A stretch of 32,312 nt of DNA from Betaproteobacteria bacterium. Its GTDB lineage: Bacteria > Pseudomonadota > Gammaproteobacteria > Burkholderiales > Burkholderiaceae_C. The stretch's first letter is position 1, and each line of letters starts with the position of its first letter. Positions 1 through 8,306 of the stretch are shown piece by piece. Below the pieces are notes generated by a model that was not told where the DNA came from, ran no database searches, and was given only the letters and a program-made list of their open reading frames with translations. The DNA lies in contig RFMX01000458.1 of NCBI GenBank assembly GCA_009927495.1, positions 1 through 32,312 of the forward strand. Reading direction: 5' to 3'. The translations under genes were made by a program, and so were the position numbers.

Positions 1-37
1 GTGTGAAGGTGGCACTCTACCGCTGAGTTAACGACCC
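1..37 (-). tRNA. tRNA-Val (anticodon CAC), 5' half only
   Basis: The reverse complement starts GGGTCGT (acceptor arm), then TA, a D stem ACTC/GAGT closing a short AGCGGTA loop, then CCACC as the 5' side of the anticodon stem and a seven-base loop TTCACAC, giving anticodon CAC (valine, GUG codons). The window ends exactly at the end of the anticodon loop, so the 3' half and T arm are outside. It begins 14 bases after the dnaQ stop codon on the same strand and no promoter is visible between them, so it may be read as the last part of the isc-dnaQ transcript. Confidence 0.85.
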
Positions 38-51
38 AATATCAAAGTATT

Positions 52-756
52 TTACACCGCAATATTTCGCCACATGGTTTTTCCATTGCTTGCTTTGTCA
101 ATATCAACAAGAACCTGCTCATGCGCGAGCAACTCCTCTGCTTCAGGCATAACGATGGAGAGAGGAAAGACCGATAAGTCAATTTTGAGACTGTTGCCAG
201 ATGCATCGTGTGTCTGGCTGTCTTCCATCATCAAAGCGTTTTGACCGCGGGTCAAAAACACATAAACATCGGCCAGCAATTCAGCGTCAAGCAAAGCGCC
301 ATGCAGTGTTCGGGCAGAGTTATTGACACCCAATCGGTCACACAAGGCATCTAAAGAATTGCGCTTGCCAGGATAGATTTCCTTGGCCATAGCCAAAGTG
401 TCCACAATTTTTAAAACATGGTTTTGCAAAGGCAAAGCGCCACACGAGGACAGCTCTTTGTCAATAAATCCCACATCAAAAGAAGCGTTGTGAATAATCA
501 ATTCAGCACCCCGGACAAACTCCAGAAACTCTTCAAAAATCTCAAAGAATTTAGGTTTGTCTAAAAGAAATTCATTGCTGATCCCGTGAACCTTCAGCGC
601 ATCTTCGTGACTTTCGCGCTCTGGATTCAAGTAGTAGTGAAAGGTACGGCCAGTCAATTTCCGATTGAATAACTCGACACAGCCAATCTCAATGATCCGA
701 TCACCTGCCTCGGCAGACAGTCCTGTGGTTTCGGTATCTAAAACAATTTGACGCAT
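52..756 (-). CDS. dnaQ: DNA polymerase III epsilon subunit (3'-5' proofreading exonuclease)
   Basis: This is the proofreading subunit of the replicative polymerase core; it removes mismatched 3' nucleotides and binds the alpha subunit through its C-terminus. All three DEDDh exonuclease motifs are present: ExoI VLDTETTGL near residues 5-13 (catalytic D7 and E9), ExoII IIHNASFDVGFID near 87-99, and ExoIII HGALLDAE near 152-159 with the catalytic His and Asp. The 234-residue length fits the family (about 240). The tail after about residue 175 is the region expected to contact DnaE. The start codon lies six bases after the fdx stop, so it appears to be the last protein gene of the isc transcript. 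Outside this group dnaQ is more often found next to rnhA, so its place here is a local arrangement. Confidence 0.95.
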   Translation of the reverse strand: MRQIVLDTETTGLSAEAGDRIIEIGCVELFNRKLTGRTFHYYLNPERESHEDALKVHGISNEFLLDKPKFFEIFEEFLEFVRGAELIIHNASFDVGFIDKELSSCGALPLQNHVLKIVDTLAMAKEIYPGKRNSLDALCDRLGVNNSARTLHGALLDAELLADVYVFLTRGQNALMMEDSQTHDASGNSLKIDLSVFPLSIVMPEAEELLAHEQVLVDIDKASNGKTMWRNIAV

Positions 757-762
757 GGACGA

Positions 763-1101
763 TCAGTGATTTTCTTTGGCGTGGTTGATGGTGTAGCGAG
801 GTATTTCAATAACCAGGTTTTGATTGCTCAATAAGGCTTGGCAAGCTAGGCGAGAGTTAGGTTCTAAACCCCAGGCACGATCTAACAAGTCATCTTCCTC
901 TTCTTCGGCTGGATTGAGACTTGCAAGGCCTTCCTTGACAATCACATGGCAGGTGGTACAGGCACAACTCATGTCGCAGGCGTGTTCAATCGCAATACCA
1001 TTGTCCAGCAGCGCTTCGCAAATTGAAGTGCCTGGGATAGCTTGAATTTCTCGGCCTTCTGGGCAGTATTGTGCGTGTGGGAGTATTCGGATGGTTGTCA
1101 T
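763..1101 (-). CDS. fdx: ISC-type [2Fe-2S] ferredoxin
   Basis: This adrenodoxin-like ferredoxin supplies electrons during Fe-S cluster assembly on IscU. The cluster-binding cysteines are visible as CDMSCACTTC near residues 41-50, with the fourth ligand in RLACQA near residue 86. This is the C-x5-C-x2-C...C pattern of vertebrate-type ferredoxins. The ORF track begins at a GTG (1104); the ATG at 1101 is the better start because it overlaps the hscA stop as TGATG, a usual form of translational coupling, giving 112 residues (E. coli Fdx has 111). It follows hscA directly and precedes dnaQ. No iscX-like gene follows it, unlike in E. coli. Confidence 0.95.
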   Translation of the reverse strand: MTTIRILPHAQYCPEGREIQAIPGTSICEALLDNGIAIEHACDMSCACTTCHVIVKEGLASLNPAEEEEDDLLDRAWGLEPNSRLACQALLSNQNLVIEIPRYTINHAKENH

Positions 1102-2957
1102 CACAATGATTCTATGGTTTTGCCAGATAAAGCCTGACGAATACTTTCATTCATTCGCAAAGCTGCAAAAGCCTCGGTACCTTTTGCCAGTGCTTCTGTC
1201 GCTTGCTCAATGGCTATCGCATCATTCAAACTTTTGGACTCTTGAGCCAATGCCATCAACTGTTTGATGTGTTCAAGCTCTGGGGCAGCCAATAAATGGG
1301 CATCTTTTTCCAAAGCAGCATGGGTGGCCAAGCACATACGGTCCACTTCAAGACGGGACTCCGCCAAGGCTCTGGCCTGTTTATCAATCTCAGCCGTGTG
1401 AAAACTGTCTAGCAGCATGGAGGTGATTTGCTCATCTGACAAACCATAACTGGGCTTAACCTCAATCTGCGATTCAACCCCACTGTTCATTTCTTTGGCT
1501 GCGACCGACAGCAGGCCATCTGCATCCACCGTAAAAGTGACTCTGATACGCGCCGCGCCTGCTGCCATAGGTGGAATGCCGCGTAATTCAAAGTGTGCAA
1601 GGCTTCGACAATCATGGACCAAGTCACGTTCACCCTGAACGATATGGAGGGCAAGCGCAGTTTGTCCATCTTGGTAGGTGGTGAAGTCTTGTGCCATGGC
1701 TGTGGGGATGGTTTGATTTCTTGGAACGATTCGCTCTACAAGTCCACCCATGGTTTCTATCCCCAGAGAAAGCGGGATCACATCGAGCAAAAGCATATTG
1801 CCATCTGTGTTGTTACCCACCAGTTGGTTGGCTTGTAATGCTGCGCCAAGTGCGACGACTTCGTCTGGATTTAAATTGTTGAGTGGCTGGCAATGAAGCA
1901 ACTCACCAACTGCCTTCTGAACCATGGGCATACGGGTAGAACCACCCACCATCACCACGCCTTGGATATCTTCAATGGCAATATGGGCATCGCGCAGCGC
2001 TTTTTTAACAGCAGTCAAGGTGCGTTGCGTAAGAGATTGCGTTTGCGCTTCAAAAACTTCACGGCTCACATTCAAACGAAGTTCACCATCAGACAGCAAG
2101 GCATCAAATACAACACTGTTTTCTGAAGACAGTGCTTCTTTACACCTCCGCGCAGCCACCAAGACAGCGCTTTTATCACTGTCGGTGGACACTTTTACGC
2201 CAGTTGCTTCCATTGCATATCTGGCCAATGCGCGATCGTAATCATCCCCTCCTAAGGCAGAATCGCCACCCGTGGAGAGAACCTCAAACACACCTTGGCT
2301 TAATCGAAGAACAGAGATATCAAATGTTCCACCACCGAGGTCATAGACCGCGTATATGCCCTCACTGGCATTATCAAGACCATAAGCCAATGCGGCGGCA
2401 GTAGGCTCATTGATCAACCGCAATACATTGAGTCCAGCAAGCTTTGCTGCATCTTTGGTTGCCTGACGTTGAGCATCGTCAAAATAAGCCGGAACCGTAA
2501 TAACAGCACCATGAATATCATCAGCAAATGTGTCTTCAGCTCGCTGTCTCAAGGTTGCCAAAATTTCTGCGCTGATCTCTACTGGTGACTTGACGCCATC
2601 GACAGTCTTGATGCTCAACATGCCAGGCGTATCCAAAAACGCATAGGGCAATTCTTCAGCGTTGGAGATATCTTTCAACGCTCTGCCCATGAATCTTTTG
2701 ACTGAAACAATGGTATTTGCGGGGTCAGTTGTTTGACTCGATAGCGCTTGAGCCCCAATCTCTCTGCGCCCTTGGGACAGGTACCTGACAGCTGAGGGCA
2801 ATATGACGCGACCATCAGCATCGGGCAAACACTCTGCAATTCCACTGCGAACACTGGCTACTAAAGAATGGGTCGTACCCAAATCTATACCAATACCGAT
2901 GCGACGCTCATGAGGGTTTGGTGCCTGTCCAGGTTCGGAAATTTGAAGCAAAGCCAT
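1101..2957 (-). CDS. hscA: Fe-S cluster assembly Hsp70 chaperone HscA
   Basis: HscA is the specialised Hsp70 that, with HscB, promotes cluster release from IscU by binding its LPPVK peptide. The nucleotide-binding domain shows the phosphate-1 motif [12 protein letters not shown] near residue 22, [12 protein letters not shown], the phosphate-2 motif [12 protein letters not shown] and [13 protein letters not shown]. The substrate-binding domain starts after the linker segment [14 protein letters not shown] and is followed by an alpha-helical lid. At 618 residues it is close to E. coli HscA (616) and shorter than DnaK, without DnaK's acidic C-terminal tail. It lies between hscB and fdx, as expected for the HSC half of the operon, with an AAGGGA ribosome site upstream. 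Confidence 0.96.
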   Translation of the reverse strand: MALLQISEPGQAPNPHERRIGIGIDLGTTHSLVASVRSGIAECLPDADGRVILPSAVRYLSQGRREIGAQALSSQTTDPANTIVSVKRFMGRALKDISNAEELPYAFLDTPGMLSIKTVDGVKSPVEISAEILATLRQRAEDTFADDIHGAVITVPAYFDDAQRQATKDAAKLAGLNVLRLINEPTAAALAYGLDNASEGIYAVYDLGGGTFDISVLRLSQGVFEVLSTGGDSALGGDDYDRALARYAMEATGVKVSTDSDKSAVLVAARRCKEALSSENSVVFDALLSDGELRLNVSREVFEAQTQSLTQRTLTAVKKALRDAHIAIEDIQGVVMVGGSTRMPMVQKAVGELLHCQPLNNLNPDEVVALGAALQANQLVGNNTDGNMLLLDVIPLSLGIETMGGLVERIVPRNQTIPTAMAQDFTTYQDGQTALALHIVQGERDLVHDCRSLAHFELRGIPPMAAGAARIRVTFTVDADGLLSVAAKEMNSGVESQIEVKPSYGLSDEQITSMLLDSFHTAEIDKQARALAESRLEVDRMCLATHAALEKDAHLLAAPELEHIKQLMALAQESKSLNDAIAIEQATEALAKGTEAFAALRMNESIRQALSGKTIESL

Positions 2958-2973
2958 TTTCTAGAATTGTCCC

Positions 2974-3522
2974 TTACGCGTTTTCTAATTGATCACGCCG
3001 CTTGTCGATATCGTCTTCAAAACGCTCCATGAACATCAAAGTCCTGACCTCACCAGCAGCATTGCTCCAATGTTTATCAACATCCAAATACGTCTCACAT
3101 CTTGCAAAGGCTGACTCTTTTGCGGCCAAGACTTCTTGTTGGAGTTTGCCTATTTCGTGGAAAGAATCTGCATCTTCGAGTTGCTCTCGCCACTGCATTT
3201 GCTGGATAAGAAAGTCTGAAGGCATACGCGTATTTTCTTCCGCCTTGATCGAAGCACCATTCAATTCGCAAAGGTAAGCGGCTCGTTTGAGGGGAAGTTT
3301 GAGCCTTTGATAGGCCTCATTGATACGCACCGAATATTGCATTGCTATTCGTTGGGATGCGGTATCTTGCACAGAAAAGTTATCCGGATGCGCCATACGC
3401 TGAAGATTTTTCCAGCGCTCATCAAGCAATTGACGATTTAACTTGAATGTCAGGGGTAAATTGAAAAGCTCAAAATCATTTGCAGACAGCAAAGATTGCT
3501 GAAGCCCCTGGCCAGAGTTCAT
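2974..3522 (-). CDS. hscB: Fe-S assembly J-domain co-chaperone HscB
   Basis: HscB delivers IscU to HscA and stimulates its ATPase. The N-terminal J domain carries the HPD signature in RMAHPDNFS near residue 45, with the surrounding helix pattern (NDFELFNLPLTFKLN...). The C-terminal part is the helical IscU-binding domain. The ORF track starts at a TTG at 3528; the ATG at 3522 has an AGGG ribosome site eight bases upstream and sits just after the iscA stop, giving 182 residues (E. coli 171). It is followed by hscA after 16 bases. The order iscA-hscB-hscA supports the call. Confidence 0.94.
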   Translation of the reverse strand: MNSGQGLQQSLLSANDFELFNLPLTFKLNRQLLDERWKNLQRMAHPDNFSVQDTASQRIAMQYSVRINEAYQRLKLPLKRAAYLCELNGASIKAEENTRMPSDFLIQQMQWREQLEDADSFHEIGKLQQEVLAAKESAFARCETYLDVDKHWSNAAGEVRTLMFMERFEDDIDKRRDQLENA

Positions 3523-3524
3523 GG

Positions 3525-3848
3525 TCAAACCCTGAACGATTCACCACAACCACAACGGTCACGTTCGTTAGGATTGTTAAATTTAAAGCCTTCATTCAAA
3601 CCTTCACGAACAAAATCTAACTCAGTGCCATCAAGGTAGGCCAAACTTTTCGGGTCAATCAGGATCTTCAAGCCATGGGCTTCAAAAACAACATCCTCAC
3701 CGCTTAAATCATCCACGTATTCAAGCTTGTAAGCCAGCCCAGAACAACCCGTGGTCTTGACCCCAAGACGAACACCTACGCCCTTACCTCTCTTAGTGAG
3801 GTATCGATTTACATGCCGCGCAGCGGCCTCGGTCATGGAAACTGACAT
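3525..3848 (-). CDS. iscA: A-type Fe-S carrier/scaffold IscA
   Basis: IscA is an A-type carrier that moves Fe-S clusters to apo-targets, particularly [4Fe-4S] proteins. The three conserved cysteines are present: one in [11 protein letters not shown] near residue 35 and two in DRCGCGESF near residues 99 and 101. The ORF track extends to a TTG at 3881 inside iscU, but the ATG at 3848, one base after the iscU stop, gives exactly 107 residues, the length of E. coli IscA, and the usual N-terminus [13 protein letters not shown]. No strong Shine-Dalgarno is visible, consistent with translation coupled to iscU. Confidence 0.94.
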   Translation of the reverse strand: MSVSMTEAAARHVNRYLTKRGKGVGVRLGVKTTGCSGLAYKLEYVDDLSGEDVVFEAHGLKILIDPKSLAYLDGTELDFVREGLNEGFKFNNPNERDRCGCGESFRV

Positions 3849-3849
3849 A

Positions 3850-4236
3850 TCAGTGCGTGTTTTTCTTTTTGTAATCTTCAACAGCTGCCTTGATGGCGTC
3901 TTCCGCCAAAATGGAGCAATGAATTTTGACGGGTGGCAGGGCTAACTCTTGTGCAATTTCACTGTTCTTCAAAGCCGCGGCTTGGTCCAATGTTTTGCCT
4001 TTCACCCACTCAGTCACCAATGAAGATGAGGCGATAGCAGAGCCACATCCATAGGTTTTGAAGCGCGCATCTTCAATCACCCCAGTCAGTGGGTTGACCT
4101 TGATTTGAAGCTTCATGACGTCGCCACAGGCAGGCGCACCCACCATCCCCGTTCCTACCGAGTCGTCACCCTTGTCAAATGAACCCACATTGCGTGGATT
4201 TTCATAATGGTCAATGACCTTTTCGCTGTACGCCAT
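3850..4236 (-). CDS. iscU: Fe-S cluster assembly scaffold IscU
   Basis: IscU is the scaffold on which IscS and ferredoxin build the nascent [2Fe-2S] cluster. The three ligand cysteines are visible in [11 protein letters not shown] (about residue 37), [13 protein letters not shown] (about 63) and [12 protein letters not shown] (about 106). The LPPVK peptide recognised by HscA lies just before the last cysteine. The ORF track starts upstream; the ATG at 4236 gives the family N-terminus [18 protein letters not shown], 128 residues as in E. coli, with GGAG as ribosome site about seven bases upstream. It lies between iscS and iscA. Confidence 0.97.
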   Translation of the reverse strand: MAYSEKVIDHYENPRNVGSFDKGDDSVGTGMVGAPACGDVMKLQIKVNPLTGVIEDARFKTYGCGSAIASSSLVTEWVKGKTLDQAAALKNSEIAQELALPPVKIHCSILAEDAIKAAVEDYKKKNTH

Positions 4237-4257
4237 GTCTGTCTCCGTCAAAAATTG

Positions 4258-5478
4258 TCAGTGGGCTGCCCATTGGATGGTGCTGAGATCCACACCATCT
4301 TTGTACATTTCCCATAAAGGACTTAAATCGCGCAATTTGCCGACATTGGCGCGAATTGTGGTGATTGCGTAATCAATTTCTTCTTCAGTTGAGTAGCGCC
4401 CTACCGTCATGCGCAAGCTGCTGTGCGCCAATTCATCGCTGCGGCCTAAAGCTCGCAAAACATAGCTGGGCTCCAGACTTGCAGAGGTACAGGCCGAACC
4501 AGAAGACACCGCCAAGCCCTTGATACCCATGATGAGAGATTCACCCTCAACATAGTTAAAGCTGATGTTCAGGTTATGCGGTACGCGCTGGGTCAAATGG
4601 CCATTGACAAAAACCTGTTCAATGTCTTTTAGGCCATTCAACAATCTTTGCTGCAAATGACGCGCATGAACGATGTCATGTGCCATCTCGAGTTTGGCAA
4701 TCCGAAAGGCTTCTCCCATGCCCACACATTGGTGGGTGGGCAAAGTACCACTGCGCATGCCTCTTTCGTGTCCGCCACCATGCATTTGTGCTTCTAAACG
4801 AACACGGGGTTTGCGACGGACATAAAGCGCTCCAATACCCTTAGGACCGTAGGTTTTGTGAGAAGCAAGGCTCATCAAATCAACAGGCAATTTCTCCAAA
4901 TCAATCTCAACTTTGCCGGTTGATTGGGCTGCATCCACGTGAAAAATAATGCCTTTTTCGCGGCACAAATTACCAATGGCCGAAATGTCTTGGATGACGC
5001 CAATTTCATTATTGACATGCATAACGCTTGCCAAAATAGTGTCGGGGCGTATGGCATCTTTGAACCGATTGAGGTCAACCAAGCCATCTTCTTGCACATC
5101 TAAGTAAGTGACTTCAAAGCCTTGACGCTCAAGCTCGCGCATGGTGTCAAGAACAGCTTTGTGCTCGGTCTTAACAGTAATTAAATGCCGACCTTTGGTT
5201 TTGTAGAAATGGGCTGCGCCTTTGATGGCAAGGTTATTGGACTCTGTTGCGCCAGAGGTCCACACAATTTCGCGAGGGTCAGCCCCAATCAAAGCAGCAA
5301 CATCGGCTCTGGCTTTTTCAACCGCTTCCTCAGCTTCCCAGCCCCAAGCATGGCTACGGGATGCTGGGTTTCCATAATGCTCTCGCAACCAAGGAATCAT
5401 GGCCTCAACCACCCGCTCATCACACGGGTTGGTCGCAGAATAGTCAAGGTAAATAGGGAAATGCGGTGTCATATCCAT
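4258..5478 (-). CDS. iscS: Cysteine desulfurase IscS
   Basis: This PLP enzyme converts cysteine to alanine and passes persulfide sulfur to IscU and tRNA thiolation enzymes. Visible features are the N-terminal [15 protein letters not shown], the cofactor-contact segment [14 protein letters not shown], the PLP lysine in [16 protein letters not shown] (about residue 208) and the mobile-loop catalytic cysteine in [17 protein letters not shown] (about residue 330). The length of 406 residues fits IscS (404). It begins six bases after the iscR stop. Two ATGs, two codons apart (5478 and 5472), could both serve as start; the first is used here. The Shine-Dalgarno is weak, so coupling to iscR is likely. 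Confidence 0.97.
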   Translation of the reverse strand: MDMTPHFPIYLDYSATNPCDERVVEAMIPWLREHYGNPASRSHAWGWEAEEAVEKARADVAALIGADPREIVWTSGATESNNLAIKGAAHFYKTKGRHLITVKTEHKAVLDTMRELERQGFEVTYLDVQEDGLVDLNRFKDAIRPDTILASVMHVNNEIGVIQDISAIGNLCREKGIIFHVDAAQSTGKVEIDLEKLPVDLMSLASHKTYGPKGIGALYVRRKPRVRLEAQMHGGGHERGMRSGTLPTHQCVGMGEAFRIAKLEMAHDIVHARHLQQRLLNGLKDIEQVFVNGHLTQRVPHNLNISFNYVEGESLIMGIKGLAVSSGSACTSASLEPSYVLRALGRSDELAHSSLRMTVGRYSTEEEIDYAITTIRANVGKLRDLSPLWEMYKDGVDLSTIQWAAH

Positions 5479-5484
5479 GGAAAA

Positions 5485-6021
5485 TCAGCCTTTAGCGAAA
5501 ACATTGCCCAAGGCAAATACAGAGTTAGGGGCGTTGACACGGATAGGTTTGACGACGGGGGCGGCTGAAATAGCACGTCTTGTCATGGGTTTTTCCTCCA
5601 CTTGGAGGCCCTTGGCGAGTTGATCGTCCACCAGTTTTTGTAAATTGACTGAGTTGAGAAAATCAATCATTCGCTGGTTCAAAGACGACCACAGCTCATG
5701 CGTCATGCACTTCCCGGATTCGCCCAGACAGTTTTCTTTGCCTGCGCAGTGGGTGGCATCAATGGGCTCATCTACCGACAAAATAATGTCTGCGACTGAA
5801 ATTTCAGTTGCTTTGCGACCCAAGGTATAGCCGCCACCTGGTCCACGAGTGGACTCAACGAGCTGGTGGCGACGCAATTTGCCGAACAACTGCTCCAAAT
5901 ATGACAATGAGATCTGCTGACGCTGGCTGATGGCAGCCAAGGTGACTGGCCCATTGTTTTGGCGCAATGCCAAATCAATCATGGCTGTAACTGCAAAACG
6001 TCCTTTGGTGGTTAAACGCAT
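5485..6021 (-). CDS. iscR: Fe-S cluster-sensing Rrf2-family regulator IscR
   Basis: IscR is the operon's own repressor when it holds a [2Fe-2S] cluster. The N-terminal winged helix (MRLTTKGRFAVTAMIDLAL...) and recognition region LSYLEQLFGKLRRHQLV are typical of Rrf2 proteins. Cluster ligands are visible as C92, C98 and C105 with H108 (HCAGKENCLGESGKCMTHELW region). The second cysteine spacing is one residue longer than in E. coli IscR (C98 to C104). The protein is 178 residues, with a C-terminal extension past E. coli's 162. An AGGAG ribosome site precedes the ATG. A matching operator lies just upstream, supporting autoregulation. Confidence 0.96.
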   Translation of the reverse strand: MRLTTKGRFAVTAMIDLALRQNNGPVTLAAISQRQQISLSYLEQLFGKLRRHQLVESTRGPGGGYTLGRKATEISVADIILSVDEPIDATHCAGKENCLGESGKCMTHELWSSLNQRMIDFLNSVNLQKLVDDQLAKGLQVEEKPMTRRAISAAPVVKPIRVNAPNSVFALGNVFAKG

Positions 6022-6039
6022 ATGAAACTCCTAGATGGG

Positions 6040-6065
6040 CTTTGTCGACTGGTTTAGTCAACTAT
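6040..6065 (-). promoter_or_regulatory. IscR type-1 operator upstream of iscR
   Basis: Reading the minus strand, ATAGTTGACTAAACCAGTC followed by GACAA matches the known type-1 IscR site (ATASYYGACTRWWWYAGTCRR) at nearly every constrained position. The two half-sites GACT and AGTC are spaced by five bases as required. It overlaps the -10 box and runs downstream of it, so a bound [2Fe-2S]-IscR would block transcription. The match to the published consensus is from memory; binding itself is inferred. Confidence 0.8.
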
Positions 6066-6069
6066 AGCA
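6061..6069 (-). promoter_or_regulatory. Extended -10 promoter of the isc operon
   Basis: The minus strand reads TGCTATAGT, an extended -10 element (TGn plus TATAGT, five of six to TATAAT). No good -35 is present at 16-18 bases, which the TG extension can compensate for. The site lies about 40 bases before the iscR start and about 36 after the uvrB stop. No terminator separates uvrB from iscR, so some read-through from uvrB is possible. Confidence 0.6.
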
Positions 6070-6102
6070 CAAGACCAAATAAAACAGTCGGGTACTGGGC
6101 GC

Positions 6103-8190
6103 TCAAAGGTTATCCCGAGGGGCAGCTCCAAAAGTGAGCGCCCTGAGGCGACTTAGCTGGTCGCGGGCAGCCGCAGCGGCCTCAAACTCCAAATTACGGG
6201 CATGTTCCAGCATTTGCTTTTCGATCCGTTTGATTTCTTTGGCGACATCTCTTTCGCTCATATCCTCCACCCGAGCTTGCTCCAGCTCTAGGCGCATAGA
6301 TTCTTTGTCAGACTTTTCGCTGTAAACACCATCAATCAAATCACGAATACCCTTGACGACACCGCGGGGCGTGATGCCGTTGGCCAAATTGAAAGCCACT
6401 TGCTTGGTACGGCGACGCTCAGTCTCGCCAATCGCCTTTTTCATGGACTCGGTCATTTTGTCGGCATACAAAATAGCCCGCCCCTCTAAATTTCGGGCCG
6501 CCCTTCCAATGGTTTGAATCAAGCTGCGCTCTGAACGCAAAAAACCTTCTTTGTCGGCGTCCAATATGGCCACCAAAGAAACCTCGGGCAAGTCCAAGCC
6601 TTCGCGCAACAAGTTAATCCCCACCAATACATCGAAGGCACCAAGCCTCAAATCGCGAAGAATTTCAACCCGTTCCACTGTATCAATGTCACTGTGCAAA
6701 TAACGAACTTTGACACCGTTATCGCTCAGGTAATCGGTCAACTGCTCTGCCATGCGTTTGGTCAGCGTGGTGATCAAAATCCGCTCGTTCTTGACCACGC
6801 GAATGCGAATTTCTTGCAGCACATCGTCTACTTGGCTGGCAGCAGGCCGCACCTCAACCTCAGGGTCGACAAGCCCAGTGGGGCGAACCACCTGCTCCAC
6901 AATTTGGCCGGAATGCGTTTTTTCGTAATCGGAAGGTGTTGCCGAGACGAAAACAAGTTGGCGCATGCGCTGCTCAAACTCCTGAAGCTTTAAGGGCCGG
7001 TTATCCAGCGCACTGGGCAAACGAAAACCGTATTCGACCAAGGTGGTTTTTCGCGCTTTGTCGCCGTTGTACATGCCTGAAAATTGACCCATCAGCACAT
7101 GGCTTTCATCAAAAAACATGAGTGCGTCTTTGGGCAAATAGTCCGTCAAGGTACTGGGTGGCTCACCTGGTGCAACGCCTGACAAATGTCGGGTGTAGTT
7201 TTCAATCCCCTTGCAATGCCCCACTTCACTGAGCATTTCCAAATCAAAACGGGTGCGCTGCTCCAGCCTTTGGGCTTCCACCAATTTACCCATGCCGACC
7301 AATTCCTTGAGCCTTTGGTCTAGCTCCAATTTGATGGTCTCTACCGCAGCCAACACTTTATCGCGGGGGGTCACGTAATGACTTGAGGGGTAGACCGTGA
7401 AACGGGGTATTTTTTGACGTACCCGACCCGTCAGCGGGTCTAGCAGTTGAAGACTTTCAATCTCGTCGTCAAACAACTCAATACGAATAGCCAGTTCACT
7501 GTGCTCGGCAGGAAAAATGTCAATGATGTCGCCTCGAACACGAAACCTTCCGCGCGCAAAGTCCATGTCATTTCGCTCGTATTGCATACGCACCAGCTGG
7601 GCGATGATGTCTCTTTGCCCAGGCTTGTCGCCTGCCCTCAACGTCATCACCATCCTGTGGTAACTCTCGGGCTCTCCAATACCGTAGATGGCAGAAACGG
7701 TGGCCACAATGATCACGTCTCTGCGTTCGAGCAGGCTTTTGGTGCATGACAGACGCATCTGCTCAATATGCTCGTTGATGGCGCTGTCTTTTTCAATGAA
7801 CAAATCTCTTTGAGGCACATAAGCCTCAGGCTGGTAGTAATCGTAGTAACTGACGAAATATTCCACCGCGTTTTTAGGGAAAAACTCGCGAAATTCGCTG
7901 TAAAGCTGGGCAGCCAAGGTCTTATTCGGTGCATAAATGATCGCTGGCCGACCCATTTGCGCAATCACATTCGCCATGGTGAACGTTTTTCCTGAACCTG
8001 TCACACCTAACAAGGTTTGGAACATTTCACCGTCTTGCATGCCCTCGACCAATTGAGAAATAGCTTGGGGTTGGTCACCTGCCGGAGGGTAAGGCTGAAA
8101 AAGCTCAAAGGGCGAACCTGGGTATGTATGCCATGTGCCCTCTTTTTCAGCAACAGTGGGGAGGTCATGCAAATCAGAAAGCGAAGCCAT
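6103..8190 (-). CDS. uvrB: Excinuclease ABC subunit B
   Basis: UvrB is the damage-verifying helicase-like subunit of nucleotide excision repair; it is loaded by UvrA and then recruits UvrC. Visible are Walker [15 protein letters not shown] near residue 62, the beta-hairpin signature [12 protein letters not shown] near 115, the DESHV helicase motif, [22 protein letters not shown] and the motif VI region [11 protein letters not shown]-terminal UVR domain ([21 protein letters not shown]) completes the protein. Its 695 residues compare with 673 in E. coli. I looked for a LexA box (CTGT-N8-ACAG) in the 116 bases upstream and saw none. It is divergent from the aminotransferase gene and lies upstream of iscR on the same strand. 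Confidence 0.98.
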   Translation of the reverse strand: MASLSDLHDLPTVAEKEGTWHTYPGSPFELFQPYPPAGDQPQAISQLVEGMQDGEMFQTLLGVTGSGKTFTMANVIAQMGRPAIIYAPNKTLAAQLYSEFREFFPKNAVEYFVSYYDYYQPEAYVPQRDLFIEKDSAINEHIEQMRLSCTKSLLERRDVIIVATVSAIYGIGEPESYHRMVMTLRAGDKPGQRDIIAQLVRMQYERNDMDFARGRFRVRGDIIDIFPAEHSELAIRIELFDDEIESLQLLDPLTGRVRQKIPRFTVYPSSHYVTPRDKVLAAVETIKLELDQRLKELVGMGKLVEAQRLEQRTRFDLEMLSEVGHCKGIENYTRHLSGVAPGEPPSTLTDYLPKDALMFFDESHVLMGQFSGMYNGDKARKTTLVEYGFRLPSALDNRPLKLQEFEQRMRQLVFVSATPSDYEKTHSGQIVEQVVRPTGLVDPEVEVRPAASQVDDVLQEIRIRVVKNERILITTLTKRMAEQLTDYLSDNGVKVRYLHSDIDTVERVEILRDLRLGAFDVLVGINLLREGLDLPEVSLVAILDADKEGFLRSERSLIQTIGRAARNLEGRAILYADKMTESMKKAIGETERRRTKQVAFNLANGITPRGVVKGIRDLIDGVYSEKSDKESMRLELEQARVEDMSERDVAKEIKRIEKQMLEHARNLEFEAAAAARDQLSRLRALTFGAAPRDNL

Positions 8191-8208
8191 GGTTCAGGTA
8201 CCAAACAA

Positions 8209-8222
8209 GGCTTGTTCAAGCC
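8209..8222. promoter_or_regulatory. Perfect inverted repeat GGCTTG-TT-CAAGCC in the divergent uvrB/aminotransferase intergenic region
   Basis: Six-base arms GGCTTG and CAAGCC are separated by two bases. This is the symmetry expected of a dimeric regulator site. It lies just before a -10-like TAAAAT (8225-8230) for the plus-strand aminotransferase gene and 19 bases before the uvrB start on minus. No family of regulator can be named from the sequence. Confidence 0.35.
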
Positions 8223-8236
8223 GTTAAAATGATGAT

Positions 8237-8272
8237 AAACCGCGTAGCCTACCGCAGACTTCGCGGTTTTTT
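8237..8272 (+). terminator. Hairpin with U-run in the leader of the aminotransferase gene
   Basis: AAACCGCG (8237-8244) pairs with CGCGGTTT (8262-8269), and the run continues as six T (8267-8272). An alternative five-base stem ACCGC/GCGGT with a seven-base loop uses the same right arm. The form is that of an intrinsic terminator pointing toward the aminotransferase gene, only 35 bases before its start. It could stop antisense transcription from uvrB or act as an attenuator; the sequence does not decide. Confidence 0.45.
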
Positions 8273-8306
8273 GGCGAACTCCCTACTTAAATCACAAGGA
8301 CCCCCG

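Noticed and set aside
8191-8306. SOS (LexA) box for uvrB
   Set aside because: No CTGT-N8-ACAG was found in the intergenic region; the palindrome there does not fit it.
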